From Azadirachta indica (lineage: Eukaryota; Streptophyta; Magnoliopsida; Sapindales; Meliaceae): a stretch of DNA of 64,000 bases. Position numbers and translations under genes: made by a program. The stretch is from the NCBI GenBank assembly GCA_022749755.1, contig CM040449.1, forward strand, positions 11,504,363 through 11,568,362, read 5' to 3'. This document shows, piece after piece, positions 12,192 through 24,632 of the stretch; positions within the stretch are counted from its first letter, which is position 1, and each line of letters begins with the position of its first letter. Under the pieces are notes generated by a model. That model ran no database searches. It was not told where the DNA came from and was given only the letters and a program-made list of their open reading frames with translations.

Positions 12192-13009
12192 GAGAATTGA
12201 GAAGTCTGATAGATCTTGAAAGATATATTTTGAGCAGCTTTAGAGAAGTGCTTTGCAGGAGACATGTTGAGTAATGTAAGAAAGTTGCCAACTTTGTTTG
12301 TATGAAGAAAGGTGTGTCAATGGCAGACAAAAGAGTATTTGATAATTCAAAAACTGGTTGAGCAGCTCATGCTGTTGCTTCATTTGTTTAATTAATTAGT
12401 AGGAAATCCTAGTGAGAAAGGGTGAGGAATTTGAGGGATTAATTAAAATATTCAAATTAATTGGACCACTCATTTTGTTGGGTATAGTTAATTAATTAAT
12501 TATTAATTAATTATAATTGTTTAATTCTTATATGTATATATACTTCTGGTAAGAAATCTTCTCCGTCAGACTTGTTCAATTGATATCATTAGTAATGCCA
12601 CTTTGTCGCAATATAATCTACATATGTAAGAACATTTACTTATTAAGTTTTAATTGATAATTTAATAGGAATGAATGTTGCAATTAACTAATAACATCAA
12701 TGTTAGGTATATGTCTTAAAATAATTAAAACTTTTAAGATAATAGCACGTAAAATACGAATTTGAGAAAGTCTCAATAAATTTAACGAAAAATGTTGATA
12801 ATTTATGTAAAATAGTATAAATTTTATATTAACTCTATCTAAATTTATTAAATTTAAATTTTAAAAGATATATTATGTTTGAATGAGAGAACATCTATAG
12901 AATAATATTAAATTTATAAAATAAATATATAAAAATTTTCAAGCATAGAACATTGTTATTTTTTAAAATGTACGATTAATAATTTTTTACATAAAAAATT
13001 TTTTATTAG
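12192..13009. other. 5' flank of the IDL-like gene and AT-rich DNA
   Basis: Likely contains the promoter and 5' UTR of the minus-strand peptide gene. TTAATTAA-rich sequence lies at 12485-12525. No frame with a recognisable product. Confidence 0.35.
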
Positions 13010-13775
13010 CCAAAAAGCCATGCAGGTCCCTAAGATTTGAGTTAATGTATTGATTAGTTTTTGTAATTTCAGAAATATCCACACAAATCTCCATTTATTT
13101 TAAAATAACAAGTATACCCCTATCAATAATAGTTTTGACAAAAATTTTTATTAAATCTTTAAAGTTTAATAAAATAAATATATTTATCAAAAATACATTA
13201 ATAAAATAAATACAATATTATTTTATAGTTCATTGATAATATAACATTTATAAACATATCATAAATTTATATATTTATAAATAATATAAATAATAATTGT
13301 TAATATATTACAAATAAAATATAAATTTACTTATTTCATAATATGTTACAATTCAATATGAATTAAGCATTAGAAAAATAATAAAATAAATATTAATATA
13401 TAAATAAAATATACAATAGAACAATACTTAAGAGTATATTATAATTTATATTATGTATAGTTAAAATATATTATATATTTGATAGATATATATAACATAA
13501 TAAATATAAAATATATTGTTTATAAAATATATAATTTTATAATATATTTAAATATTATAACACTAATGTGCTATTTATTAATGTATTTTTATAAACATAT
13601 TATCTTTTATCAAATTTTAAAGATTTAATAATAATTTTTGTTGCATAACTATTACTAATAGAGATATAATCATTATTCTAAAACAAATTGAAACTCATAT
13701 GGGTATTTCTGAAATTATTAGAACTTATCAATATATTAAATCAAACCTTAAGGGCCTACATATCATTTTTCTTTT
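13010..13775. repeat. Long palindromic (fold-back) element, about 765 bp
   Basis: The left arm begins CAAAAAGCCATGCAGGTCCC and continues with TTGATTAGTTTTTGTAATTTC, AGAAATA and TATTAAATCTTTAAA. It is matched in reverse complement by the right arm, which ends GAAATTATTAGAACTTATCA and AAGGGCCTACATATCATTTTT. The match continues inward through AAAAATACATTAATAAA to a centre near 13395, giving arms of about 370 bases with substitutions and short gaps. There is no coding capacity. It is a non-autonomous fold-back or long-TIR MITE; no clear target duplication was found. Confidence 0.65.
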
Positions 13776-15050
13776 TGATTATTATTTATTTATTTATTAT
13801 TTATAATTTCACATACTATAAATTTCACTAAAAAATTTTCTTCTCAAATTACTGTGAGGATGAATTAATCCTTTAATTTTTTGATTTTTGCAATAAAAAT
13901 GAAACCAAATAAATCATTTCTTTAAATGTTTACATTAAAAAAGTATTAAAAACCCATTGTGTGTGTGTGTGTAATTGATTGAGTTAATATTTTTATTTTA
14001 TTGCAATGTTAATTTATCTTAATTTATTATTAAATTTATATTTTTTATTTCACTCATCCATTATAATCATTATGGACATGGATGCATACTAAAAGCACAC
14101 GAACTAAGCTTATTATAAGTAATAAAAAAATTTGTCAGTCAATGGAAGAGCATGTGTTAATAATAAACAAATTGCAAGTACTAATTAAAGCATATATAGC
14201 TCTCTATGATTTAATTAATAAATATTAATTATGTGGTTAACTGGAAACCCCACCTAAAAATCCTAAAATTATAATAAACAAATAATCATTTTCCTTAATT
14301 TCAATCATGCAAACATGAGGAGAGTGTTTTCTTTTCATTAGTTTCAGACATACATATATATATATACATACATATTGTGTGTATATATATATATATATAT
14401 TTATATAGAGCTCATATATAAGCCAGAGGGACAAGTCATTTTAAAAGCAGTTCAAAGGAAGCATCTTTGACACTTTTTGTATCCTCTTTTGCCAACATTG
14501 AAAATATTTTTTGCAATATTTGAAGATGTTCATTATCACTATTGTCACTAAAATACCCATATATTTCATAGATTTGTACGTTTAAAATAACAATTTTACC
14601 CCTTTTTTAAGAAAAATATACTTTTAAAGAGTTTGTGTTATTAATACTACATATATTTTAAATTTTTATTCCAAATTCTCATTCTAAACCACGTTGCATT
14701 CATCATGTGAATGGTAAAATGGTGTGATAAGTGATCTTAAAAACTGTAAAAATATATCTCTTGTTTGATAAATGTCATAATATTTAAAATGAGAAATTTA
14801 AGATAAAATTTGTGATATACAATATTACTCATATCTCAACACATTAGCAGATTAAAATAAATATTAACATTCTTTTATTTGTCTTCTATAAGATATTAAC
14901 TTGACATAAAAAGTATTAACAGCTTTTAAAAGAAAAAACATGAAAATTTTTTGATAAATTTTAAAGTCATCTCAATTTATACGTTATTTGACAAAATAGT
15001 AAAAAAAAATATTTGAAATTTATTCAAAAGTTTTGTTATGACATTGCTAA
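13776..15050. other. AT-rich intergenic DNA with microsatellites
   Basis: Holds a (GT)n run at 13959-13972 and mixed TA/CA runs at 14352-14400. No gene, RNA or further element was recognised. Confidence 0.35.
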
Positions 15051-15059
15051 TAAGCAAAT

Positions 15060-15931
15060 GGAATTTTAACACATACCTCCTCTAAAGTTTAAAATTTTAA
15101 TACTTACATGAAAAATTTAAGTAAAGACACATTTACCTCTCCTGAACTATCAGTTGACCATCTATTTTTATATAAATAATTATAATACCCTTAGTTACTT
15201 TTATTAATGACAATTTAATTTGGAAATTTTAGTTTATATTTATTTAATATTTATTAAAATTAAGAATTTAATTAATGATAATTTAACTTGATAATTTTAA
15301 ATTACGTTTATTTAATATTTATTCAAACTAGAAATTTAATTTTTATTCATATATCATATTTATCAAATTTCAAATCCTAATATACAAAACCGTTACCTTT
15401 CTTACTCTCCTCCTTTGTAAATTCTTCAGTAATAAATCATATTTTTTTAATTTCACTAAACTCCACAGCCTTATTAACCTTACTCTTTTTACAAAAACAT
15501 TTTAATATAATATGTATGTCATACACATTCATATTAAATTCACACTTCAATATCAATCTTATAACTCACAAAACAAATATAGGCTTTTGGGCTTGTACAA
15601 AAAATTTGATGAAATTATTTAATGAAGGAAAATTGAAAAAAATATCGATATGGGTAAATTGCTAATTTCAAATATCATTAAATAAATTTTTAATTTAAAT
15701 AAATATAAATTATAATTGTCATTAATTAAAATTTTAATTATTTTAATTATCAAATAAATTAAAATTAAATTTCTTAAATTTTACTTTAAAACAATCAAGG
15801 GTATTATGGTTATTTATGTAAAAATAGATAGTTAACTGACGGTTTAAGAGAGATAAATATTTTATTTCTCAAATTTTTATGTAAATATTAAAATTTTAAA
15901 CCTCAAAAGAGGTATTCGTTAAAAACTCCTG
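15060..15931. mobile_element. Mutator-type fold-back MITE with 9-bp target duplication
   Basis: The flanking 9-mer TAAGCAAAT occurs at 15051-15059 and again at 15932-15940. Between them lie 872 bp whose two halves are reverse complements. The left starts GGAATTTTAACACATACCTC and continues AAAGTTTAAAATTTTAATA, CAGTTGACCATCTATTTTTA, TAATACCCTTAGTT. The right carries AACAATCAAGGGTATTATGG, AAAAATAGATAGTTAACTG, TATTAAAATTTTAAACCTC and ends GAGGTATTCGTTAAAAACTC. A 9-bp duplication with long terminal inverted repeats is the signature of Mutator-like elements. No transposase frame is present, so the element is non-autonomous. Confidence 0.75.
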
Positions 15932-15940
15932 TAAGCAAAT

Positions 15941-17231
15941 AGTGAACGAAATTAATGGGCAAATCCATAAGTGTGACTGATCTTTCCAGGCAGGAAGTGT
16001 TGTGTTCAAAAGAGGGGTAAAAAAAAACAAGAACAAAGTATGGACCCCATTTTGTTGCCAGAAAACAATTTTAAAAAACTGGTGTAAGTTGGAAGAATGT
16101 CGGGTGAAAGATAAGATTTAAGATAGCGAAGGCAGGCTTGCTTTACATGAAACAACAGGAGTTAGGAAGAAAGTGGACAAACCGCTTCCTGCCTTTATCA
16201 ATTGGTAGGGTCAGTTTCTTCTTTGCTCATTGTGGTCTCTCTTTCGCAATTCATTTGCTTTCAGAACCTTTTCTTAAAAGAATCATTTTTCCATTAACTC
16301 AATTAACAGACAGACCTAATGAAACAATTTTAAAACTTTTAGGGGATATCAGGTAATTAGCTAAAACCTGAGGGGGAGTAGGATAATTTTCCATTTGGGA
16401 GCGGGGATCTTCCTCAATAACGATAGAATTGTCAAGTATAGCAGCTGTATTGTATTGGCTGAATTAAATGTAACCACAGGACGGAAAGTGGGGATTTTGT
16501 CCGGAATACTTTAACAATAACTACAAATAATGTAATAACGGGCTTTCTGGTGTTGTGGTTGTACTGTAATGGGACAGATAGGTGAAGAAGATTAGTACAA
16601 CAAAACAATACAATACATTCCTCTCCTGTGGAAGCCAGCTGCTGGTTCAACAATGGTCAATGACATATTCCTGACACATCCAAAAATAAGACAGAACATA
16701 TCTTCCTCGGATGCTCTGGACAGTTTCTCTGACCAGCAAAACTGTCAGGCAGCCTGCTTTAAATACCATGATTATGAACTGCTACGTGCTATAAAATATT
16801 AGAATTTGAACATCGAGACCTGAAAAAGTTTTGCTTTACAGGATCACAGAAACTTCAAGCCCACAGATCAGCTTTTCTTTTAATACGAAGGACCAAAAAT
16901 ATCACAAGTTTTTGTAAAAGTAGTAACGCATATGCAGCTCCTCCAGGAGAATATAGGATATCACAAGAATGGATATCAATTTTCACTTTATATTTGCTCA
17001 TTTGATGTTTGTAAAGAGAAAAAAATTTAATACATCAGAAATCCCTTCTATTTTAGGAGGGTAAATGATATGACATTGAAGACTAACTGTATAATATTAT
17101 AATCTGCATTGAAGTGCTACATCTATATTGCATATTAAGGATACTAGGGAGAGGATTGATACCTAATAAGCAAAAATATCAAGTTGTGTAGCAGCCTTCG
17201 AGAGTCAGAAATACTAATTGGAGCTTCGTGC
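15941..17231 (-). other. Region downstream of the PMT gene, including its likely 3' UTR
   Basis: The part adjoining 17232 must contain the minus-strand 3' UTR and poly(A) site of the methyltransferase gene, but the end cannot be placed from sequence alone. The open frames here on either strand have no recognisable product. Confidence 0.35.
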
Positions 17232-17983
17232 TTAAATAATGGCTGATAGAATTGTCTGTGTCTCATTGGGGCGCCAGTAAGTCTTGTGAGCACAAAGCAA
17301 TCCTTGATTGCCTTTGGTAAAGATCATTCGGACTTCCCATTTTAGAGATTTCACCAAGTCCTCGATCTCACCAATGGTTTCGGCATTGTCCCGGACAATC
17401 AGGTTTCCTTCTGGCCTCAGTATCCGATCAACTTCTGCTATAACTGCCTTTAAGTCACACCTGTTTCCAGTTAATCACATTTGGTTAGAGCAATCATCTA
17501 GGCTTACCATTTTAGTTGAGAATCAAACTGTGAAACTGCATTGTTAAGGATAAAATAAATAAATATCCAGGGAAAAACCTCTCTTTGACAGCAGAGAATA
17601 GATGATCAGCATGAAGAAGATCGTAAGATCTGGGGTATGTGTTGAAGGATTGGCACCAATCATGATATAAACCAAACAAACCACGTTCATAGATGATTGC
17701 AAGTGTATCTTCAGAGTCGATTGAGACTACATTCATAACCCACAATTTCAAGTCTTTCAACGCCGCAGCAAACCTAATATGACAAAAGCAAAATGGATAA
17801 ATAAATACGTAGTACTTGAAAACATGTAAATAGTAGAGGGCTAGATGTTTCTTACTACAGTAGAAGAATAACGTTAGAACGAGGCAGTAAGTATTGACAA
17901 CAGAATGCCAAAAGGGACCATCAATCCCTTGCTAGACATTAATAAAATTCTACTCTTGCTGACGCAAAATGACCAAATCGACC

Positions 17984-18021
<38 letters not shown>

Positions 18022-21000
18022 GTAACGTTACTTACCCTCCATATACAGCTCTCATGTCCATGACATTCCTCACAGAAGACCAATCAATTCCCAATCCATT
18101 CAAATATGAATTAGAGACCACATTTTTCCAATGCTGGTAGTCAGCTGTGAAATCCTCTGGACCAGCTTTTCCATAAACGCCAACCTCGGAATGCAACCAA
18201 TAAGGCGGTTTCTCCAGCCTTAATGGCCATTGGACAGGCCAGCGAGACCCACGCTGTGATGCATCTACTGGTACTTTATGCATGCATGCCTGAAGTGGCA
18301 CATTCCTGATAACACATCCACAAACAATTTATTGTAATCAGAAATAACACTCTCCAAAGAACAATGGCAGGCTGTCCCCCTCCCAGGTTAAGCCTGCCTG
18401 TACTCTCAAGGTCAAACATTCAAGAGCAGATAAATAGAAGCTGAGTGAAAATGAAATGCCTTAAATTAATGTGCAACTGACCAACTTACCATATGCTAAC
18501 AAACATTGCTGAATCAACTCATGGCATTTGCAATACAACATTTGAGCAAAATGAGCAAAAAATTAAATTGTAGTGGAATCATAAACAGTGAAATCATATT
18601 AATTAGTTAAACTAAATTAGCCCGAAAACTATCGAAAAATGCATTACCATTAAGTGAATTTTACATTTAGAAAGATTCTCTTTCATTAAAATTTGACATA
18701 GTTAATGATTCTGCCAGCAAAGGAGATTACTAAATGCAGCTGTTTCTGTTTATCAGGAACACCTAAAAGATGGAATTGTAATTTGATTGTGATATGGCTC
18801 TTATTTGGACCAAAAAAAATGTTTTGGATAAGAAACAGAATAATTTATATTAGCCATAACCTATTATCATGCCAACTTTAATGTTTTAACACACATTACA
18901 CTCTGATTTTGATCATTGTTTCGGATGCCTTCAAAATTTCATCACATGATTTTACCGATCATGTTCAAATTTTGTTCAAAGGAAAGCTGATACCATGAGC
19001 AGAAACTAATATGTAGAAGGATAGGTACCAGACAGCATTAGGGTCATCTGACTCTTGACAGACTGGAGGCTCATTTTGAGGTCTTTTCTTGTAACACTCA
19101 TTTGAAGTTGGCTTTCGAAATATTGCCACACCAATTCCATTAAACTTGTCCTTCTTAATTGCCTTCAGATCCCAGCACATTGACTTCGTTAGCTTAGACA
19201 TTGCTGCCATCAATCATCATGAAGAAAAGTTGAAGGACATTAAAATCAACCTCCTCCTGTCTCCTGAGACCAAACTACACAATGTTAAAATGCATTGAAT
19301 ACCTTTCCAGATGCCAACATCTTCAGGGAGCTTTTGGTAAACTGGGGTAGCAGACCAGACAAAGTAACCACCAGGTCGCAAAACACGATTGAGCTCCAAG
19401 AGAAGCTTCCCACCTACAATGTGCATTCAAAAGTATCGCTAAATCAGAAAAGAGCCTTAAATGGGAAAAATAAAAAATATTATTAATTAGAAAAGAGCGA
19501 GAACCTTCAATATGCCAAGGAACCCTACAACGGGCACAGTGGACAACATCAAACACCAAACTGGGAAATGGTAGTCTCTTCGTGCCCATAACAGATAACA
19601 TGGCAGGGATTCCCCGCTCAAGGGCAAATTGCACCTGGGCTTCATGCTCATCCTTGGGGGCAAATGACATTGCAATAACATCTTTTTCAAAAAGATAACC
19701 TCCAAAGCTGGCCACACCACAACCAACATCCAATATTACACGGCTTCTATTTCCCCATGCGATGTCAGGACGAGACTGCATTATCATTACAGATGTATAT
19801 TAAGATATAGCAGTCAGAAAAGAATCAAATTTCAACCACCACATAATTTCCTTGCTTAGTTCAATCAACAGCAGTGCTAAGAACCAAAACCCCAAACCAG
19901 TTATGTGTCTTGAGAATTGGATTGTTAATGAACTGGAGGAAATTAAAAAAACAAAACAATAATACTGACAAACAGAGTATGCTTTGAAAAATTTTCAAGG
20001 TAATGAAACCTGGAATATCCAAGTCATGAAATTTTATATCAACAATATCATGTCACTAGTGAAAAGACTGCAAGAATGGAAAGAAAATCAGACAGCACCT
20101 CAGATTTATTGCCGGAGAATCTTCAGGAGGTGAATAAGTAGGTATTATCAAATATTTAAATGGGTCCTGGGGTGTCCAAAAAGAGGCCATACATGGATAT
20201 GACAACAGTGCATAAAAGGAAAACACTATAACTGAAAATGCTATTCTATAGTCCTTATCTCCTCCAAATGTGCACAATTTTTTAAAATCTAAACTAGAAA
20301 TTCTTTGTATAAAGTGAAAGAAAGAAAATTTCTTAGTACTCAGGGGAAGGAGATATTTAATATCACAGCTAAGCCGCTGTCTTTTAAGTCAGTTAATCAA
20401 AGACAAAATTTTATCAAACTCTTGAAGTAAAGAATTACACAGTCAATAGACTGGAATTCACATTTCTTTTTCCTTTCTTCTACAAAAGTTCATAGTTGAT
20501 GGTCTGGGTTTTAAGAAAAAAGAGAGATCCACACCCACCAATTTTCACACACGCACACAACCAATCTCAAGTAAGGACATCCTTACTTTTGTAAAAATAT
20601 GAGTGGGAAAAAAATATATATTTTTACGGGAAAAAAAATGAGTGTAAACAATTGACTTTTGTTTTCTTCTGAATTTATTAAATATATTCTTTAAGGGAAA
20701 AATTATAAAAAGAATATCTTTTACATAATAATAAATTATGAATCTGGATCTAGAAACGAGTTGAGGTTCTAGAACTTTGCAGGAGCAAAGATGAAGAGAA
20801 GAATAAAGACATGAAGAATTCAGTTAAGTTGTGTTTTGAAATGTGCATTTAATAAATTTAATATTATAAATTAAAAAAACGAAGTCAATTCTTTTTTCTT
20901 TTTGTTTCATCAGCAAGCCAATCTTCACTATAGCCAAGCAACAGTTTTTTAAAGTCAAACCTTTTTATAATTATTATAAATGAAGAATGTGATAATCAAC

Positions 21001-22835
21001 CGGCTCTCATTTCCCCATCTGTCCTTTACAAAAGTAAGAATGTCTTATCATATATATAATTTTTCTTATTTTATGTCAGCCAATGTTCATGAATAATCAA
21101 TAGTCCAGAGATATCAGACATATTTCTTCAGCAGACACTTTTGTAAAGAATAAGAGATATGAGAAGGAGCATGTATGTTGTATTAATTAAAAGAACTCAT
21201 ATAGCTTGGTGTATACAAAAGAATATCTCCTTGTACAAACACCACAAGCATAGTTTATACGTGTATATTTTTATATAAAGAAGTGTCCAAAATAGTCAGA
21301 GTCAGACACACCACATGTCATGCACAGTACATACACGCACACACAAAGTATATATAGGCGTATAATACATAAAAGGTCAACATCTTTTTATTATGACGTC
21401 ATGAACCAGGAAATATCTTATAAGGTAAATTTGATTAATAACCATTCAATCAGAATAAAGAACCAAATACCAATAGAAGCTGGTTGTAGATAAAAAATTA
21501 TTATATTAATTAAAAAGGCTTACTTTTTGAATGAAGTCAATGTAATGAAGAGCACCATTCTTAAACTGAGTTCCACCACCAGGAAAAGTAAGGTATTCAC
21601 CACTAACTTTAACCCAATTTTGGTGCCCCTTAACCTCTGCAAGCTTTTTGTGTGGAACATTACAGTACCATATCTGCACCATACACCATAAGAACAAATT
21701 TAAGCCTAAAGTGAATTACAAGTATATTTTCATTATTCAGAACTTAATATTATACCTTATCCCTGCTTTTGGGCCACTTAATTGAGCGCCTGTATCCCGC
21801 TGGTAAGGGAACAATACAGGTGGGAGCTTCTTCAGGGCAATGCCTTTCTCGATGTTCATAATGTTTTGTACTATTAAGCTTTCTAATGGCTTGCCAATTG
21901 TCAAGGCAAGGGATGTAATCTGGCCCAGCACTGGCATTACAGAGTTTCCAGTGATGACGCTGATCCTTAGATATGGAAGATTGTTGTGATTTTTTCTCAT
22001 TTTCTGATTCAATAGCTTGAGTCGACCAAGCCCCATTTTGAGCACTAGTTTCATTCAAAATTTCTGACTGGTAACCGGCTGGGACTATCTCAATTGAAGC
22101 CTGCTCCTTTTCATGATTTTCTGGGACTATCTCAATTGAAGCCCGGTCCTTTTCATGACTTTCTGTGTCATTCTCATTAATATTTTGTTCTGAATTCCTA
22201 TTATGATCTTGAGAATTCTCCTTTTCAGTTTCACGAGCATCACCTGACTTGGTTTTATTTTCGTCTGAGCTCTCCTCTGATTCAGCCTGCTCGCTTTTAT
22301 TTCTTTCACCTCCTTCAGCTTCTGTTTCCCCTGCTTCCATATTCAAATCTCCACCTCCCCTTTTAGATTCCCCATATTCCCTTTTTCTATCTTCATTTTC
22401 AGCCTCCACCTTAGATTCCTCTTCAGAATCAGTCTTTTCATCAGAACTCTCCTTCACTGAATTCTCATCCTGATTTTCACTAGCAATATTCTTATACTCA
22501 GTCATATCACCATTGCTCTCTGACACATTCTTCACTTCCTGATTATCTTCTGCACTATCCGCAGACTGTTCTGCAGGCGCATCATTGCCATGCCTTTTTG
22601 TGGTATCCTCTTGTAAGTCTTCTAATATCTTAGAAACTTTCCCAGTTACTGTCTGTTTCATTTCATTTATAACCTCCCGTGATGACAATTCTGAATTCCA
22701 AACAGGTACAACTGTTGATGACATTAACATCCAAACCCCAACCAAGCAAAAACCTAGAACCACAACAACAGTAACTGTTGAACAATAACCCGATGACTTC
22801 TTTCTGTCAACACGGGAAAACTTCCCCATAGCCAT
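17232..22835 (-). CDS. PMT24: Pectin methyltransferase PMT24/25/26-type (QUA2 family), 8 exons, 826 aa
   Basis: Exons, 5' to 3' on the minus strand: 22835-21756, 21673-21524, 19775-19505, 19413-19303, 19203-19029, 18305-18036, 17773-17579, 17460-17232. All junctions are GT-AG and the frame closes to 827 codons. The start [14 protein letters not shown] matches the conserved PMT24-26 opening; the frame is open eight codons further upstream but only from a TTG. Residues about 19-41 form a single membrane anchor (type II, Golgi). A Glu/Asp/Lys/Ser-rich stem runs to about 270. The Methyltransf_29 domain fills the rest, with SAM motif [14 protein letters not shown] in exon 3, then [45 protein letters not shown] and [11 protein letters not shown]. 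The family is thought to methylesterify homogalacturonan in the Golgi. PMT24, 25 and 26 are not separable by eye, so the symbol names the subgroup. Confidence 0.93.
17988..18019 (+). repeat. 32-base poly(A) tract inside PMT intron 6
   Basis: An uninterrupted run of 32 A on the plus strand, so 32 U in the PMT pre-mRNA, beginning about 16 bases after the 5' splice site of intron 6 (GTAAGTAACG). Length is likely to be polymorphic. Confidence 0.9.
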
Positions 22836-24180
22836 GTCGTTTGTGTACAAATAACCCAAATAAATATACCAGAGTAAGCAATAACACTATATCATCCAGT
22901 CACCAAGACCAAGCCTCCTGAAATCAAACAAAACTGAGCTTTTCAGTAACTCCTAAAAGTCTACAACTGAAAAATAAATAAAAATTTCTGATGGGTGGTG
23001 ACCACAGAGAATTCAAAATTTTCCAAGAACTCTCATGCTGAGACTAGTTTTCAGCCAAAATGAAATCTTGTATATTCCCACAGTATCTTGCCTGAACCCA
23101 AGCTAAATGAATATAGAATGCATCTTTCTTGAGAAAGAAGCTTTAGACTCTTTCATTTTGTTTGACTTTCACGTGAAACAAAGATTGGATCTGTTACAGA
23201 TATTCTTGTGGGTTAGAAAACTTCCCTTAAACCCTTTTATCCATTCGTACTCTTACTTTTACAAGATTCCATTTTCGTGTGGGCAATAGTGACAATAAAG
23301 AAGATGATGATTTCCGTGAAACTTAAGTACATTCTTTCCCTTTGATGTTTATATGCGCGCGAAAATGAGAAATAACCAAAACAAAAGGTTACAATGATTA
23401 GCACTACAGATCTAAACAACCAAATTCACAACTCAACCAAAGCAGAAACATCATAACACTCACACTCTCACGCATTTAACTACTGGGTCAAACGAATCAC
23501 ACAGAATAGCTAAAGAGAATCAGATCCTAAACAAAAGTGTTTGACGAATAACTCGAACAAAACATGCGTTTAAACACAATGTATTCGACGAATGCCTCAA
23601 CGAAAACACGAACCAAAACCAAAAAAAAAAAAAAAAAAAAAAAACTTTCCCACAATTAAAATGAATAAGAAAAACAGAATTCAAGATGACCTCTGTTAAC
23701 TTCGCCCTCGAATCTGACTTGTGTCTAGGAAAGTGAACTGATGTTGCGAGGGTTTTATATCAGAAGAAGAAAATATCCTGGAAACTGACAGTTTGACAGT
23801 TTTAGTGCTAGCATTTGACGGCCAAGGTTTACGAGTGAGAAAGTGTTCGATGAATTTCCACACAGAAAGAAAAAGATACAGAGATTTATTACTGAGAACG
23901 AATCGGGATGCCGTATTTTTCTGCGTTTCCTTAATTAGCTGCTGTGTTATCGAGAACAGAAATCGCTTGACTTTGTTGTTATGTATGCAGCTACATTGAA
24001 CTCTCGAAGTCGGTATTCAAACTTATAACATGAAATAACGTAAATTTGCAATAATTTGATCTTCAGCGTGACTCATATTTGTAGTTGGGTTACTAACATT
24101 GTCGTCCCTGAATGTTTGTGTAATAATAGATCAAGACATAAATTGCTCATGGTAGTATTTTAGTTACGCTGTGTGAGATA
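22836..24180 (-). promoter_or_regulatory. 5' leader and promoter side of the PMT gene
   Basis: On the minus strand TTTGATTTCAG followed by GAGG (exon edge at 22917) is a good 3' splice site just upstream of the start codon. A leader intron is therefore likely, with a possible donor near 23690 (AACAGAG then GTCATC). An A24 tract lies at 23621-23644. The transcription start could not be fixed. The short frames here show no homology that I recognise. Confidence 0.4.
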
Positions 24181-24632
24181 CAGGGGAGGGCGAAAATTGA
24201 AATTCAAAAAATTACAACCGACCGAATCGAAATCAACAGGTTCAGTCTAATCTCTATTAATTTGCTCTGATTTTTATTCCTTTTAGAGTATTAAATTCTT
24301 TTATTAGATTTTTGGTACTAGTACTAAAAATTGATCAAACCAAATTTTAAAAAAATTATTTTTATTTTTTAAATTATGTCACTAAAATATCATTTAAAAT
24401 CGATCAGGATATAATTTAAAAAATAAAAACATACCAAAAAAAAAAATAAAAAATCTGAATCAAAGCAAATCTGAATCAATAACCATTTGATTTTAATTTT
24501 ATTAAGATTTATTGGTCTAATTATGATTCAATTTTAATTTTTTATTTGTTTTGGTACAAAATGAAAAATTTTAAAATAAAAATTTTTGCTGTAATTTGGT
24601 ATCATTAAAAATTGAATCAAATTGTACCCACC
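24181..24632. repeat. Probable hAT-like MITE
   Basis: The left end GGGGAGGGCGAAAATTGAAA and the reverse complement of the right end (AAGGTGGGTACAATTTGATT) resemble each other, and the interior is AT-rich with stretches such as CCGACCGAATCGAAATCAA. This looks like the widespread plant repeats with GGGxGGGxxxAATTTG termini. No 8-bp target duplication could be confirmed, so the ends are approximate. Confidence 0.4.

Noticed and set aside
11959..12330. Other frames over the IDL-like gene on both strands
   Set aside because: Only the frame at 11898-12131 has a signal peptide and a recognisable core; the others are shadows.
14237..14434. Tyr/Ile-rich minus-strand frame
   Set aside because: Produced by a TA/CA microsatellite; not coding.
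16138..16653. Short frames downstream of PMT
   Set aside because: No motif; likely 3' flank of the PMT gene.
22249..22473. Plus-strand Ser/Leu-rich open frame of 74 codons
   Set aside because: It is the antisense shadow of the Glu/Ser-rich stem in PMT exon 1; low-complexity acidic codons leave the other strand open.
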